The position numbers and the translations under genes are program-made. From positions 1,488,001-1,552,000 of the forward strand of contig NZ_JACCCW010000002.1 in NCBI RefSeq assembly GCF_013410065.1: DNA of 64,000 bases, given 5' to 3'. Below are positions 44,156 to 53,435 of the stretch, piece by piece (positions within the stretch are counted from its first letter, which is position 1; the number at the start of each line of letters is the position of its first letter). Under the pieces are notes generated by a model that ran no database searches, had not been told where the DNA came from, and saw only the letters and a program-made list of their open reading frames with translations. Origin of the DNA: Granulicella arctica. GTDB lineage: Bacteria > Acidobacteriota > Terriglobia > Terriglobales > Acidobacteriaceae.

Positions 44156-47100
44156 CTAAAACGCGATGTGCAGCCCCATTGTGACCGCGCGGTTTCCGCC
44201 GATGGTTCCTGTCACTGAGCCGAAGTTAGCCCCGTTGTTCGGTACACCGTTTATTGTCGTCGGAACGGTAATCGACTTTCCCGTCCCGTTGTGGGCAGGC
44301 TTCTGGTCCAGATTATCCAACGCAGTTTGTTGATCACCGGGTCTATTGCTTGTCGCAATTTGACCGTAGTTAAGATTCCCAGCCTCACAGTTTCCCGCAA
44401 CGGCATCGTTTGCCGCAGTAGAACACGCGTCATTCTGACGTATGCGTGTCTCGTCACGTGGAACGTCCAAGCTAGTCGTATTGGTCACGTTGAAGATATT
44501 GAACTCATACTGCAACGTGAAGCGATCATGTACCCGCAAGCTCTTACGGAACGAGATGTCCAAGCGTTTCTGCATGGCTTGGCGGAAGATATTGCGCTGA
44601 TTCTCAGGAGCAAAATCCGTCTCGTAGATGTCGACCGGGTCCGTGGCTCTTCCTTGAGCTGCTGTTGGAACACCTTTATTGCCAGGGGTTATGTAGTTGA
44701 TCGCAATCTGGCTGGGATCGATGGCCGGAATGTACTCGCCACCTGTGCCGCGAAGATCTCCATGATTTCCGGTGAGTGCCTGCTTTTTCGCTTCAGATGG
44801 ATTTTTGATGGGAAGCACGGGATTCATCAGCTCAGGGAAATCACCGAAGTATGCGCTGCCGACAGCACCATAGTATTCATAGAGCGAGTAGGGCTCGCCG
44901 CTTTGTATGACACCGATGCCCGTAAGGGTCCAGTCGTTCGTTGCTGTGGACAGTAACGAATGTGGTTTTGCCAGATTCGGCAGTTCAACCTGAAAGTTGC
45001 CGGTAAAGGTATGGGTCCTATCGAAGTCCGAGGACGCATACGAGTCATGAAGATGATTGGGATTGTTTCCAGTGAAGAAGAGGCCGATATCGCTCTGCTC
45101 ATCGAGCGCGTGGCTCCAGGTATAGCTGGCACCGCCCTGGAAGTGATGCGAGAGACGCTTCTCTACGTGAGCCTCGAGCGCGTCATAAGCAGAGACACCG
45201 ACGGTTTTGAACATTGCAGCATTGGGATTGAATCCGACATAGGGGACACGGAAATCCGTATTGCCGCCATCCTGGGTGTTCCAAGGCTCACTTGTGATTG
45301 GGTCATAGTCGATCCCATTGCTCATCGAGTTTTGATTGAGCACTTCAAAGCCGTATGTGTTTGTCTCGCCGTGGATGGGATTGTTCGCTGTTGCGATACC
45401 CGGCTCGTTGAACGGGACGGGAATCACAGAATGACGACCACGGTTGCCGCTGTAACCAAGCGTGATGGACAGATCGTTTCTCGGCTGCCACTGAAGGTTC
45501 AGCGCGAAGTTGATGGTATAGGGCAGAACATTGTTCTTGTCGTATGCGCCTAGGTCCAGCGAATTCGGGCAGTCTGTATAACCTTCCTGGCTGTCGACAC
45601 CGCCGCAGTTTCGGCCATAACTCGTACTCTGACCTGTCATTCGATTCAACGTGTTCTGAAGCTTTCTCGTAATGGTTGACGGGTCGGAGCTTGGTGCCAC
45701 ATAGCTCGAATTCGTCAGAGCAGTTCCCAAGGGATTGCTGAGCGTTTTTCCATTGCCTACAACATAGCTGGCAAGAGGCGCGGATTCCGTTGCCCCGAAC
45801 GGACCAGCATCGCCACTGCCGGCAGGCTGCGACAGGTAGGTAAAGAGTTCACCACGGTCATAGTAGATACCGCCCCCCCCGTTGATGACGAACTTGCCTT
45901 GATATTTCTTTGGCGAGTAGGCAAAACCCACACGCGGTGAAACACCCCATTGGCGACCAGTGAGGGTCGAGTCACTCGTCCCGGGAGTCGGATTGTATTT
46001 ATTGTTGCCTGCAATCACGAACCCCGCATTGCTCACATTGAAACCCGTGGCCGCGGTTCCGGTCACGGAGTAGGCGTTCGTGTCGAAGTTGAACATGTTG
46101 CCGTACTTTTCGGTAAGACCGCCATGGTAGTCGTAACGAACACCCGCCGTGATGCTCAGGTTAGACAGAGCTTGCCATTTATCCTGGACGTAGCCAGCTA
46201 ACTCATTCGAGCGATAGTAGCGATTCGAGTCGTTGCGATTGCTGACAGGATCAATTGACTCCAATACATTGGAGCTCTGGACCTTGCCCTTGAGGAAATT
46301 CGCAAAGCTCGTGGTCTGAACCTGGGCGAGACCCTGAAGGTCGTTCTCGATGTTCAACTGCGTGTAGCTGTAACCCCCTCCTGCAACGATCGTGTGCTTG
46401 CCAATGGAGATAATTACGTTGGTCGAAGGATTCAATCGGTTCTGGAAGTAGCCCGTATTGGCAAAACTGCTATACGGTCCAACCGCAAGAGAAGGTGCCT
46501 TGACGCTATTGTTCCCGATTTTGAGACCTGGCAGTAAGCCCGGTGCATAGCCAGAAAATCCGGTGCCGACGCCGTAGTTTGCACCCAAGGTCGGATCGGC
46601 GGGAAGGGTCTGAGTGTAGGTGCTGTAGGACCCCATGCGGTCGAAGCCCAACCGCTGCTCCCAATTGAAACGCGAACCGATCGTGATGGTATTGTCGATT
46701 GCTGCCACCTGCGCCCCGTTATTCTGCATCATGGGGAAACCTCCCGTCTGGGACAGGCCATACGGTTTCGATACAGGTGCCGCCTGATAGAAATACTTGA
46801 TCGACAAGCGATCTATCTTTGACACATCGTAGTCCAACGAGGATGTCGCCTGGTCAGCGGTCAACACCGAGGTGCCAATCAATGTTACGTTGGGAATTCC
46901 ATATTGATACGTCGCGGACGACTGGGACGACGGGATCAGATACTGACCGTTCGGCAGCTTGGCGTTAAACAGTGCCGATGCAATCGGGCTAATCGTAGTA
47001 GTACTGGAGGTTCCAACCGCAGTTTCCAAGCCTGCCGTCGAGCGATCATCTGTCAGACCGGCCGGAACATTCATCTGTGAGCTACCCGTCGCCTGGTCCC

Positions 47101-48172
47101 CGTTATAGCGGTGCTGATAAGCGACGAAGAAAAAAAGCTTGTCCTTCATGAGCGGGCCACCCAGCGTTCCACCCGTCGTCCAGCGGTGCAGAACCGGATT
47201 AGCCAAGGATTTTGGAAACGCACCTACGCCTTGAGTCCCCAAGAGGTACTGCTGTTTGAAGAAAAATGGTGCGGCGTTCATCGAGTTGTTCGCGAAGGAC
47301 CCGTACATCTGGCCATGGAAATGATTGGTGCCGCTGGCCGTGTTGGCATCGATCTGTGCTCCACTGGTTGCGCCCTGTTGAGCGTCGTACATCGAGGTAT
47401 TGACGCGCATCTCCTGTAGAAACTCGGGCGGCGGAGAGGGCAGGCTGTTGCCGTTTGAAGCAAATACCGACGTTCCTACACCCGATGCACCACCAACAGT
47501 AGCAGTCTGACCAATATTGAAGGCATATCGTTGCGAGTTTGACCCGCTAGAGGTCTTGCCATTGAAGAGGTTGGTTGCATCGACGCCATTGACCTGGAAG
47601 GTATTCGAGGTGTCACGCTGGCCATTGGCCCAGATGGGTTGATTCCCCAAACCGGAGTTCGAGTCGAGGTTGCTCAGCAACTCGGCGCTCACGCCCGGGG
47701 AGAGCACAGCCAACTGTGTAAAGCTGCCGGTAGCCAGTGGTGTGAGCGCTATCTGCGCAGCGTCCAGAGTATATCCGTTGCTAGCATCTGTCGCGTTGAG
47801 CATGGGGTTAGCCGTTACCTCAACCGAAGTTGCAATCTGCCCCACCTTCAATGTGATATTGAGGGTGGTCGCACGCGCTTCCTGGACTTGAATTCCGCTC
47901 AACTCGGAGGCGTCAAACCCGTCTCGAGCTGCCTTCACCTTGTAGGTTCCGATTGGGAGATTGAATATCTGAAAAAATCCGTTGTTCTGGGTCTTCGTCG
48001 TTCGTGTGACGTTGATATCTGCGTCAGTCACAGTAACGGCAACCCCGGAGACCGCAGCTCCCGTTCCATCAAGGATGGCTCCATTGAGTGAGCCAAGAGT
48101 TTGCTGGGCGTTCACGATCGCACCAAAGAGACTAAGAGCAACTATGCTGAAAAAAATCAATGACTTACGCAT
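44156..48172 (-). CDS. TonB-dependent outer membrane receptor (Oar-like, with carboxypeptidase-regulatory domain)
   Basis: The ~1338-residue protein has a signal peptide (SIVALSLFGAIVNAQQ), an N-terminal carboxypeptidase-regulatory-like domain (GSLNGAILDGTGAAVSGVAV, then NNGFFQIFNLPIGTYKV), a plug region, and a long beta-barrel ending in an aromatic residue (GLHIAF). This is the Oar-like type common in Acidobacteriota, thought to import oligosaccharides or other large nutrients, with TonB energy. The Met at 48172 has GGAGAG upstream. It heads the minus-strand series leading to the GH28-CE8 protein, so uptake of pectin fragments is a fair inference. Confidence 0.9.
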   Translation of the reverse strand: MRKSLIFFSIVALSLFGAIVNAQQTLGSLNGAILDGTGAAVSGVAVTVTDADINVTRTTKTQNNGFFQIFNLPIGTYKVKAARDGFDASELSGIQVQEARATTLNITLKVGQIATSVEVTANPMLNATDASNGYTLDAAQIALTPLATGSFTQLAVLSPGVSAELLSNLDSNSGLGNQPIWANGQRDTSNTFQVNGVDATNLFNGKTSSGSNSQRYAFNIGQTATVGGASGVGTSVFASNGNSLPSPPPEFLQEMRVNTSMYDAQQGATSGAQIDANTASGTNHFHGQMYGSFANNSMNAAPFFFKQQYLLGTQGVGAFPKSLANPVLHRWTTGGTLGGPLMKDKLFFFVAYQHRYNGDQATGSSQMNVPAGLTDDRSTAGLETAVGTSSTTTISPIASALFNAKLPNGQYLIPSSQSSATYQYGIPNVTLIGTSVLTADQATSSLDYDVSKIDRLSIKYFYQAAPVSKPYGLSQTGGFPMMQNNGAQVAAIDNTITIGSRFNWEQRLGFDRMGSYSTYTQTLPADPTLGANYGVGTGFSGYAPGLLPGLKIGNNSVKAPSLAVGPYSSFANTGYFQNRLNPSTNVIISIGKHTIVAGGGYSYTQLNIENDLQGLAQVQTTSFANFLKGKVQSSNVLESIDPVSNRNDSNRYYRSNELAGYVQDKWQALSNLSITAGVRYDYHGGLTEKYGNMFNFDTNAYSVTGTAATGFNVSNAGFVIAGNNKYNPTPGTSDSTLTGRQWGVSPRVGFAYSPKKYQGKFVINGGGGIYYDRGELFTYLSQPAGSGDAGPFGATESAPLASYVVGNGKTLSNPLGTALTNSSYVAPSSDPSTITRKLQNTLNRMTGQSTSYGRNCGGVDSQEGYTDCPNSLDLGAYDKNNVLPYTINFALNLQWQPRNDLSITLGYSGNRGRHSVIPVPFNEPGIATANNPIHGETNTYGFEVLNQNSMSNGIDYDPITSEPWNTQDGGNTDFRVPYVGFNPNAAMFKTVGVSAYDALEAHVEKRLSHHFQGGASYTWSHALDEQSDIGLFFTGNNPNHLHDSYASSDFDRTHTFTGNFQVELPNLAKPHSLLSTATNDWTLTGIGVIQSGEPYSLYEYYGAVGSAYFGDFPELMNPVLPIKNPSEAKKQALTGNHGDLRGTGGEYIPAIDPSQIAINYITPGNKGVPTAAQGRATDPVDIYETDFAPENQRNIFRQAMQKRLDISFRKSLRVHDRFTLQYEFNIFNVTNTTSLDVPRDETRIRQNDACSTAANDAVAGNCEAGNLNYGQIATSNRPGDQQTALDNLDQKPAHNGTGKSITVPTTINGVPNNGANFGSVTGTIGGNRAVTMGLHIAF

Positions 48173-48609
48173 ATCGGTACTCTCCAAGGACGGCAAGTTG
48201 GGGTGAAACGGACCCCTGCAAACCGAATTGTGTCCCCGGAAATCTGGCATACGTGCCACGATTGCGTTGGGATTAGCAATTCTGCGTAAGAGTTTAGGTC
48301 TGTGCGGCTACTCGGGTTGTACGCGGGAAAAATCGGTTGAGGGAGTGCAGTTGGGTAGCGTTACCCCTACGATACCCATACAGCAAGTAAACAGAGGGTA
48401 AATTTCAGAGACACGCCCGCCAAGTCCACCAATACAAACTTGAAATAGCCACCTAGGCGGACATAACACCGTTTTGTGGCTCCCTTGAGCTTTGGATTTG
48501 CCAGTATCACCGTATAAGATTGCAGCATCACCTTATAAATTGAGGCATAAGGGCGACGATCTGGCGCGAACCGGTCTTGTTCACTTCTTCTCGCTCCTGG
48601 CTGAGGGAA
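48173..48609. other. Divergent control region, TonB receptor / PD40 regulator
   Basis: About 440 bases with no gene. It must hold both promoters; a LacI-operator-like near-palindrome sits at 48353-48366. A-T rich ACCTTATAAAT and CGTATAAGATT occur at 48505-48540, close to the plus-strand gene. Confidence 0.45.
48353..48366. promoter_or_regulatory. LacI-type operator-like near-palindrome
   Basis: GGGTAGCGTTACCC differs from a perfect palindrome at only the centre and resembles the GGTAnCGnTACC sites of LacI-family sugar regulators. It is ~180 bases upstream of the TonB receptor start. No LacI gene is in the window. Confidence 0.35.
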
Positions 48610-50859
48610 ATGGGTTACACCGGTTCCAAAGGATCTGTTGCTGATTGGAAGATGGACACTGTGGCAAATTTGATGAAGGACTTTCAGATTGACCGAGCAT
48701 ACATAGAGGCAGAGCTGGAATCTATCTTGGCCAGTGCACTTTTCAAAGATTCCAATCGAGCCTCTGCCCTGCTCCACTTCATCGTCAAGGCAGCGCTAAC
48801 CGGTGAAACTGATTCTCTGAAGGAAACCTATCTAGCCGTAGCGGTTTTCGGAAGAGACGCCTCTTACGATCCGAAGCTCGATCCAATTGTGCGGGTGCAG
48901 GCAGGGAGACTCCGCGCCAAACTGGCGGCATATTACGATGGCCCTGGAAGCCGTTCTTCCCTTCGTATTGAGATACCGAAAGGCTCATACAAGCCGCAAA
49001 TTATTGAATTAGAACCAGAAATCCCTACAAACGAAGAAGTTGTCCCGTCCCCACCCATTGAAGTAGTGACCGCTCCTCAGATCGAACCCTTCATTCGTCG
49101 TCGTAACGTATATGGACCTTGGCATTTTGTCACACTGTTCGGTGTCGTTTTCGCACTCGTAAGCGGATTTCTTTGGCTATGGATTGCCAAGCGCAATCCC
49201 AGCCACGCAATGCAGATTCAGCCGGTCGCCACCGCCTTAGGCCGTAACAGGCAGGCGTCGTTCTCCTCCGACAATCACCATTTTGTGCTTGTCTGGTCTG
49301 ACGGGACTATGGCACCGAATCTCTACATCTCGGATATCGACGGAACAGAGAAGAAAGCTTTTACACACGGGACCGACTTTAGTATCAGACCAGCCTGGTC
49401 ACCGGATGACCGTGACATCGCCTTTCTGCGGATTTCGCAGAACACGTCAGAGATCGTCGTAAAACCAGTCTACGGTTCGTCGGAGAGTGTCCTCGGGTCA
49501 ATCCACACGCCTGTTAATCTTTGGACGGCTGGACCATCGGTCTCCACCTATGCACCTGGTCCCGCCTGGAGTCGTGATGGGCGTTCTCTTATTGTGACAG
49601 ATGACCAGGATGGGAAGGGATTCGGCCTTTACGTATGGTCTCTCGCACATGGGGATAGGCGAAGATTGACAACGCCAGAAGGCACCTCGGAAGATATTTT
49701 TCCTGCAGTCTCGCCGGATGGCTCATCGGTCGCCTTTGTTCGGTACACAAGCAGCGGATCAGATGATGTCTTCGTGACATCATTTAATGGCGGGCCACTG
49801 ACCCGTCTCAGCTTCGAACGTCGTGATATTCAAGGTCTCACCTGGACTCCCGATGGCAACAATCTGATATTTGCTTCCAATCGCTCGGGAGAGCATCGCC
49901 TGTGGAAACTTTCCAAACGAGGTGGCGAGCCTATTGAGGTTCAAACGAGCGGCAAAGATCTAACGGAACCCGCAATCAGTCCCGATGGACGTTCTCTGCT
50001 ATACACAGAGACCAACTTAAACACGAATATTTGGCAGCTATCGATCAACCGCCATGGAGTTGGCTTGGCCACGCCAATTCCATGGTCAAATTCAACACGG
50101 AGAAGCGGAAGCCCTCAATATTCTCCCGATGGACAACGGGTTGTGTTCCTGTCTGACCGAAGCGGCGACCTTCACCTCTGGACTGCAGCACGAGATGGAA
50201 GCAACGCAAGACAACTGACACACGCAGACGACCTCTCTCCCGGAGGACCTCGGTGGTCGCCAGACGGGAAGCAAATCGCTTTCTATGCTCTTGTAGATCA
50301 AAATAAACAACTGTTCGTCGTGGATTCAGAGAGCGGCTCAGTCTCCCGCTTTTTAAAGGATCGTTTCGATGATCGCTCTCCCAATTGGTCCAATGACGGA
50401 CGGTCCATTTATTTCAACTCAAATCGGGACGGCTCGCGAGGATGCTGGAAGTTAAGTCTTGCTGATGGCGCAGTATCGAAGCTGACCAACCGTCTGTGCT
50501 GGGATGCTTTCGAATCTCCTGATAACCAGTTTGTTTACTTTACAACGGACCAGCCGGGCATATGGAGGATCGCGACAACTGGAAAGACAGATCAGGTCGT
50601 GCCTTCACTCAAAACGGTTGGGGTAGACCGTTACTTCGCCAGCACCCGCAAGGGTCTTTACTTCGTAGATCACCAAGATCTCACGAAAGCTATACAGCGA
50701 TTCGATCCAAAAACTGGACTGGTAGAAACCGTCGGCCATCTCCAGGGGGACTTGCTGCCTTGGGAATTGGGGCTCTCCGTGTCTCCGGATGATGCGACCG
50801 TACTCTTTACAAAGGCAGACGAGAGCATGAGTGAAATAGACTTAGTCCATAATTTCTGA
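48610..50859 (+). CDS. Membrane-anchored regulator with C-terminal PD40/WD40-like beta-propeller
   Basis: The ~749-residue protein has three parts: a cytoplasmic N-terminal helical domain (SALLHFIVKAALTGETDSLK; AVFGRDASYDPKLDPIVRVQ and AGRLRAKLAAYY), one membrane helix (~HFVTLFGVVFALVSGFLWLW), and a periplasmic TolB-like propeller with repeated SPDG units (WSPDDRDIAF, VSPDGSSVAFVRY, YSPDGQRVVFLSD, WSPDGKQIAF). The N-terminal domain is widespread in Acidobacteriota and found with signalling or transcription domains. It probably senses a periplasmic ligand and reports inside; target unknown. The ATG at 48652 is an alternative start. It is divergent from the TonB receptor. Confidence 0.72.
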   Translation: MGYTGSKGSVADWKMDTVANLMKDFQIDRAYIEAELESILASALFKDSNRASALLHFIVKAALTGETDSLKETYLAVAVFGRDASYDPKLDPIVRVQAGRLRAKLAAYYDGPGSRSSLRIEIPKGSYKPQIIELEPEIPTNEEVVPSPPIEVVTAPQIEPFIRRRNVYGPWHFVTLFGVVFALVSGFLWLWIAKRNPSHAMQIQPVATALGRNRQASFSSDNHHFVLVWSDGTMAPNLYISDIDGTEKKAFTHGTDFSIRPAWSPDDRDIAFLRISQNTSEIVVKPVYGSSESVLGSIHTPVNLWTAGPSVSTYAPGPAWSRDGRSLIVTDDQDGKGFGLYVWSLAHGDRRRLTTPEGTSEDIFPAVSPDGSSVAFVRYTSSGSDDVFVTSFNGGPLTRLSFERRDIQGLTWTPDGNNLIFASNRSGEHRLWKLSKRGGEPIEVQTSGKDLTEPAISPDGRSLLYTETNLNTNIWQLSINRHGVGLATPIPWSNSTRRSGSPQYSPDGQRVVFLSDRSGDLHLWTAARDGSNARQLTHADDLSPGGPRWSPDGKQIAFYALVDQNKQLFVVDSESGSVSRFLKDRFDDRSPNWSNDGRSIYFNSNRDGSRGCWKLSLADGAVSKLTNRLCWDAFESPDNQFVYFTTDQPGIWRIATTGKTDQVVPSLKTVGVDRYFASTRKGLYFVDHQDLTKAIQRFDPKTGLVETVGHLQGDLLPWELGLSVSPDDATVLFTKADESMSEIDLVHNF

Positions 50860-51040
50860 TCCTGCTTCATAGTGCTGGCCGTTATTTTCGGATCATTTTC
50901 TCTACGATCTTGGTATTGATCGGTATCGATACCCCACGACACTCTGCCCGGATTGATGGCTACGATATGACTCGCTAAGAGCCCATAAATTATTTGTAAC
51001 TGATTCATCTCAGGCATCTCCTGAGGAAGGACTATATCCC

Positions 51041-52081
51041 TTGAAGTTTCTTCGTCGTTTTCTCATCTTTCCTCTCCTCTTTCTGCCCATCATGTTGCAG
51101 GCACAGAAAAAGCCCTGGCCGATCAAAGTCGTCATCGTGACAACCTTTGAAGAAGGTGCCGATACCGGTGACGATGCCGGCGAGCTTCAGTATTGGGTCG
51201 AACGTGAGCACCTGGACGAAACTCTACCGTTTCCTGGAGGAGTCCATCCGCTTCGCGCAAATGGCAAGCACGATGTGCTCGCCATTCTCACAGGCATGAC
51301 GCTGGCAAATGCGGGTCCGTCCATCATGGCCCTGGGGCTCGATCCTCGGTTTGATCTCAGTCATGCTTATTTTCTGGTTGCCGGTGTGGCAGGTGTAGAT
51401 CCCCGGGTAGCATCCATCGGCTCTGCGGCCTGGGCGAGTTTCGTCGTGAACGACGTGTCTCGTGAGATCGACAGTCGGGAGACTCCGCACGCCTGGCCCT
51501 ATGGCTTTTTCGTGATTGGAGCCACACGGCCAGGCGTTATGCCCAAAACACCAATGACCAATAATCTGTATACATTGAACGCACAGCTTGCCCACTGGGC
51601 CTTTTCAATTACCAAGAATATTCAAATCCCAGACAACCACGAAATGCAGCTCGATCGGCAAGCCTGGGCCAGCTATCCCAATGCGGCGAGGCCGCCCTTT
51701 GTGCTGGAGGGAGACAGCTATGCATCCGATACGTATTGGCACGGTACGACACTAACCAAATATGCAGAGGATTGGGTCAACCTTTGGACCACTGGGCGCG
51801 GCCGATTCGCTATGGCGAATATGGAAGATTCAGCTATAGCAGAAGCTTTTCAGCGGCTTTCGCGGATGAATCGTGTAGATTACCAACGCCTTATGGTGCT
51901 GCGGACGGCTAGTAATTTCAGTATGCAAAAGCCGGGATCGACAGCCCTCGAAAGTGTCACCGCTCCTTATATCAACTCCACTGCTTATGAGAGCGCATGG
52001 CTGGTAGGAAGTACCGTGGTGCATGAGTTGACAGGCAATTGGAACCTATACCGACTTCATCTCCCAAGAAATAAGCAATAA
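51041..52081 (+). CDS. Purine nucleoside permease (NUP) family protein
   Basis: The 346-residue protein has a signal peptide (LIFPLLFLPIMLQAQ) and the NUP-family body: PIKVVIVTTFEEGADTGDDA, AGELQYWVE, LTGMTLANAGPSIMALGLDP and YFLVAGVAGVDPRVASIGSA, with ANMEDSAIAEAF near the end. The fold is related to nucleoside phosphorylases, and the family was named after a yeast nucleoside permease; in bacteria it is exported and its exact activity is unclear. The start is TTG at 51041, with AGGAAGG upstream. It is near a secreted adenosine deaminase and a broken purine permease. Confidence 0.85.
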   Translation: MKFLRRFLIFPLLFLPIMLQAQKKPWPIKVVIVTTFEEGADTGDDAGELQYWVEREHLDETLPFPGGVHPLRANGKHDVLAILTGMTLANAGPSIMALGLDPRFDLSHAYFLVAGVAGVDPRVASIGSAAWASFVVNDVSREIDSRETPHAWPYGFFVIGATRPGVMPKTPMTNNLYTLNAQLAHWAFSITKNIQIPDNHEMQLDRQAWASYPNAARPPFVLEGDSYASDTYWHGTTLTKYAEDWVNLWTTGRGRFAMANMEDSAIAEAFQRLSRMNRVDYQRLMVLRTASNFSMQKPGSTALESVTAPYINSTAYESAWLVGSTVVHELTGNWNLYRLHLPRNKQ

Positions 52082-52091
52082 AGGAGCGCCT

Positions 52092-52982
52092 TTATTGCTT
52101 CGCTGGAACAGCGTCCTTCTTTAGTAGAGTTCGCATTACGATCTGAGGTTGGTTGGTCGTAAGAATATTGACGAGATGCGACACTGATTCTGTGCGATCA
52201 AGCAAGACATGTGCGGCCACATCGTCGTGAAGGTCGAGCATGTCAGTAAAAACCGGCATACCAGCACGGTCCGCGGCTACCAATACGGCAGTTCCTGCGG
52301 ACGGCGGGACATAAAGGATAAGTCGTTTGGAGTCTTCGGAGTTCGCCCATTTACGAATATCCTCTACCTTTCCCGTTAGGACGGATATTAAAACTAGGGG
52401 ATCTGCGGATCGTGCTCTTTCTAAAGTCTTAGGATCAAAGGTAAGAAGCAGCACTCTCGACGACATTCCTGCCGTATTGACCTGCTCCATTACATGTTCA
52501 GGAGGGGCATCTTTGAGGTCGAGCATAAGGTAAACGTTGGTCGTCCTCGCCCACTTCAATACATCGACAAAACGAGGGAGAGCTTCGTGCGAGGTGCGCC
52601 CATCGGGATACTTGAGGTGGTGCCCCTCGAGTTGAGAAGCAGACTGCTTTGAGATCGGGCCGCTACCGTCTGTTGTCCGGTCAAGGGTTCCATCGTGAAT
52701 GACGAAGGTCACTCCGTCAGCGCTTTCTCTCAAATCAATTTCGAGCATCGTGACGCCGACAGCGACACTGCGCTTCATCTCGATCAGGCTGTTCTCTGGG
52801 TTACTCTCGCTTATCCGTGCACGATGAGCACACACAATAGGCTCTGACTCCTTAAGTCTTGCCATAAGGGATACGTCAGAGTTTTGAGCAAAAACAGGCT
52901 CGCCCCCCATGACAATGAACGCACAAACGACGAAAAGGAGGAACCATTCTGTTCGCACTGATAGGTTCAGATAGCGCTCCAT
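52092..52982 (-). CDS. Secreted glycerophosphodiester phosphodiesterase family protein
   Basis: The ~296-residue protein has a signal peptide (WFLLFVVCAFIVMGGEPVFA|Q) and a full GDPD set: CAHRARISESNPENSLIEM, Glu/Asp metal ligands in MLEIDLRESADG, and VIHDGTLDRTTDGSG. It would cleave glycerophosphodiesters outside the inner membrane. The start at 52982 gives a normal signal peptide; an upstream Met at 53060 is possible. It converges with the NUP gene (10 bases between stops), and is the second GDPD-type gene in this region. Confidence 0.87.
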   Translation of the reverse strand: MERYLNLSVRTEWFLLFVVCAFIVMGGEPVFAQNSDVSLMARLKESEPIVCAHRARISESNPENSLIEMKRSVAVGVTMLEIDLRESADGVTFVIHDGTLDRTTDGSGPISKQSASQLEGHHLKYPDGRTSHEALPRFVDVLKWARTTNVYLMLDLKDAPPEHVMEQVNTAGMSSRVLLLTFDPKTLERARSADPLVLISVLTGKVEDIRKWANSEDSKRLILYVPPSAGTAVLVAADRAGMPVFTDMLDLHDDVAAHVLLDRTESVSHLVNILTTNQPQIVMRTLLKKDAVPAKQ

Positions 52983-53435
52983 TCGAATTTCACAGTCGAT
53001 CAAACGACCACAGCCGCACTTTCTTACATTTCTCGATAACAACTTCCATACGATGCTCATTCTGACTTTTTATCTCGCAAGTGCCGCTATTGGAAAGTGT
53101 CGCGCCGTATTGATACCCCTTCGTATCCCATTCAATTACCGACTGCCATTACACTGAGGTCGTGTCCGTCCATAAATGTCGTGCACCCATATGGCTAATG
53201 GGTCTATCTAACGCAAGCTTTGGTTTGGTCAGTGATTTTATCGTGTTGCCGTTGCCACAGATGCTCGCCACCTAACCAGTGAGCACGGCTGGCCTATCAC
53301 TGGGGTTCTGGGTGTTACTACTGAACCACTGTAATAGCGTAAATTCTCATTATCTAATGCGAATGCGCTTCGTAATCCGCCATACTCTTTGTTAGAGACG
53401 CCTGCATGATAGAGAGAAGGCACAACAATCTGTGG
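52983..53435. other. Gap between the GDPD and adenosine deaminase genes
   Basis: About 450 bases. The GDPD frame stays open to 53060; beyond that only short frames without recognisable similarity are seen. It likely holds the GDPD promoter. Confidence 0.4.

Noticed and set aside
53238..53423. 61-codon minus-strand ORF downstream of the adenosine deaminase gene's stop
   Set aside because: No similarity, no ribosome site and no conserved context; treated as non-coding.
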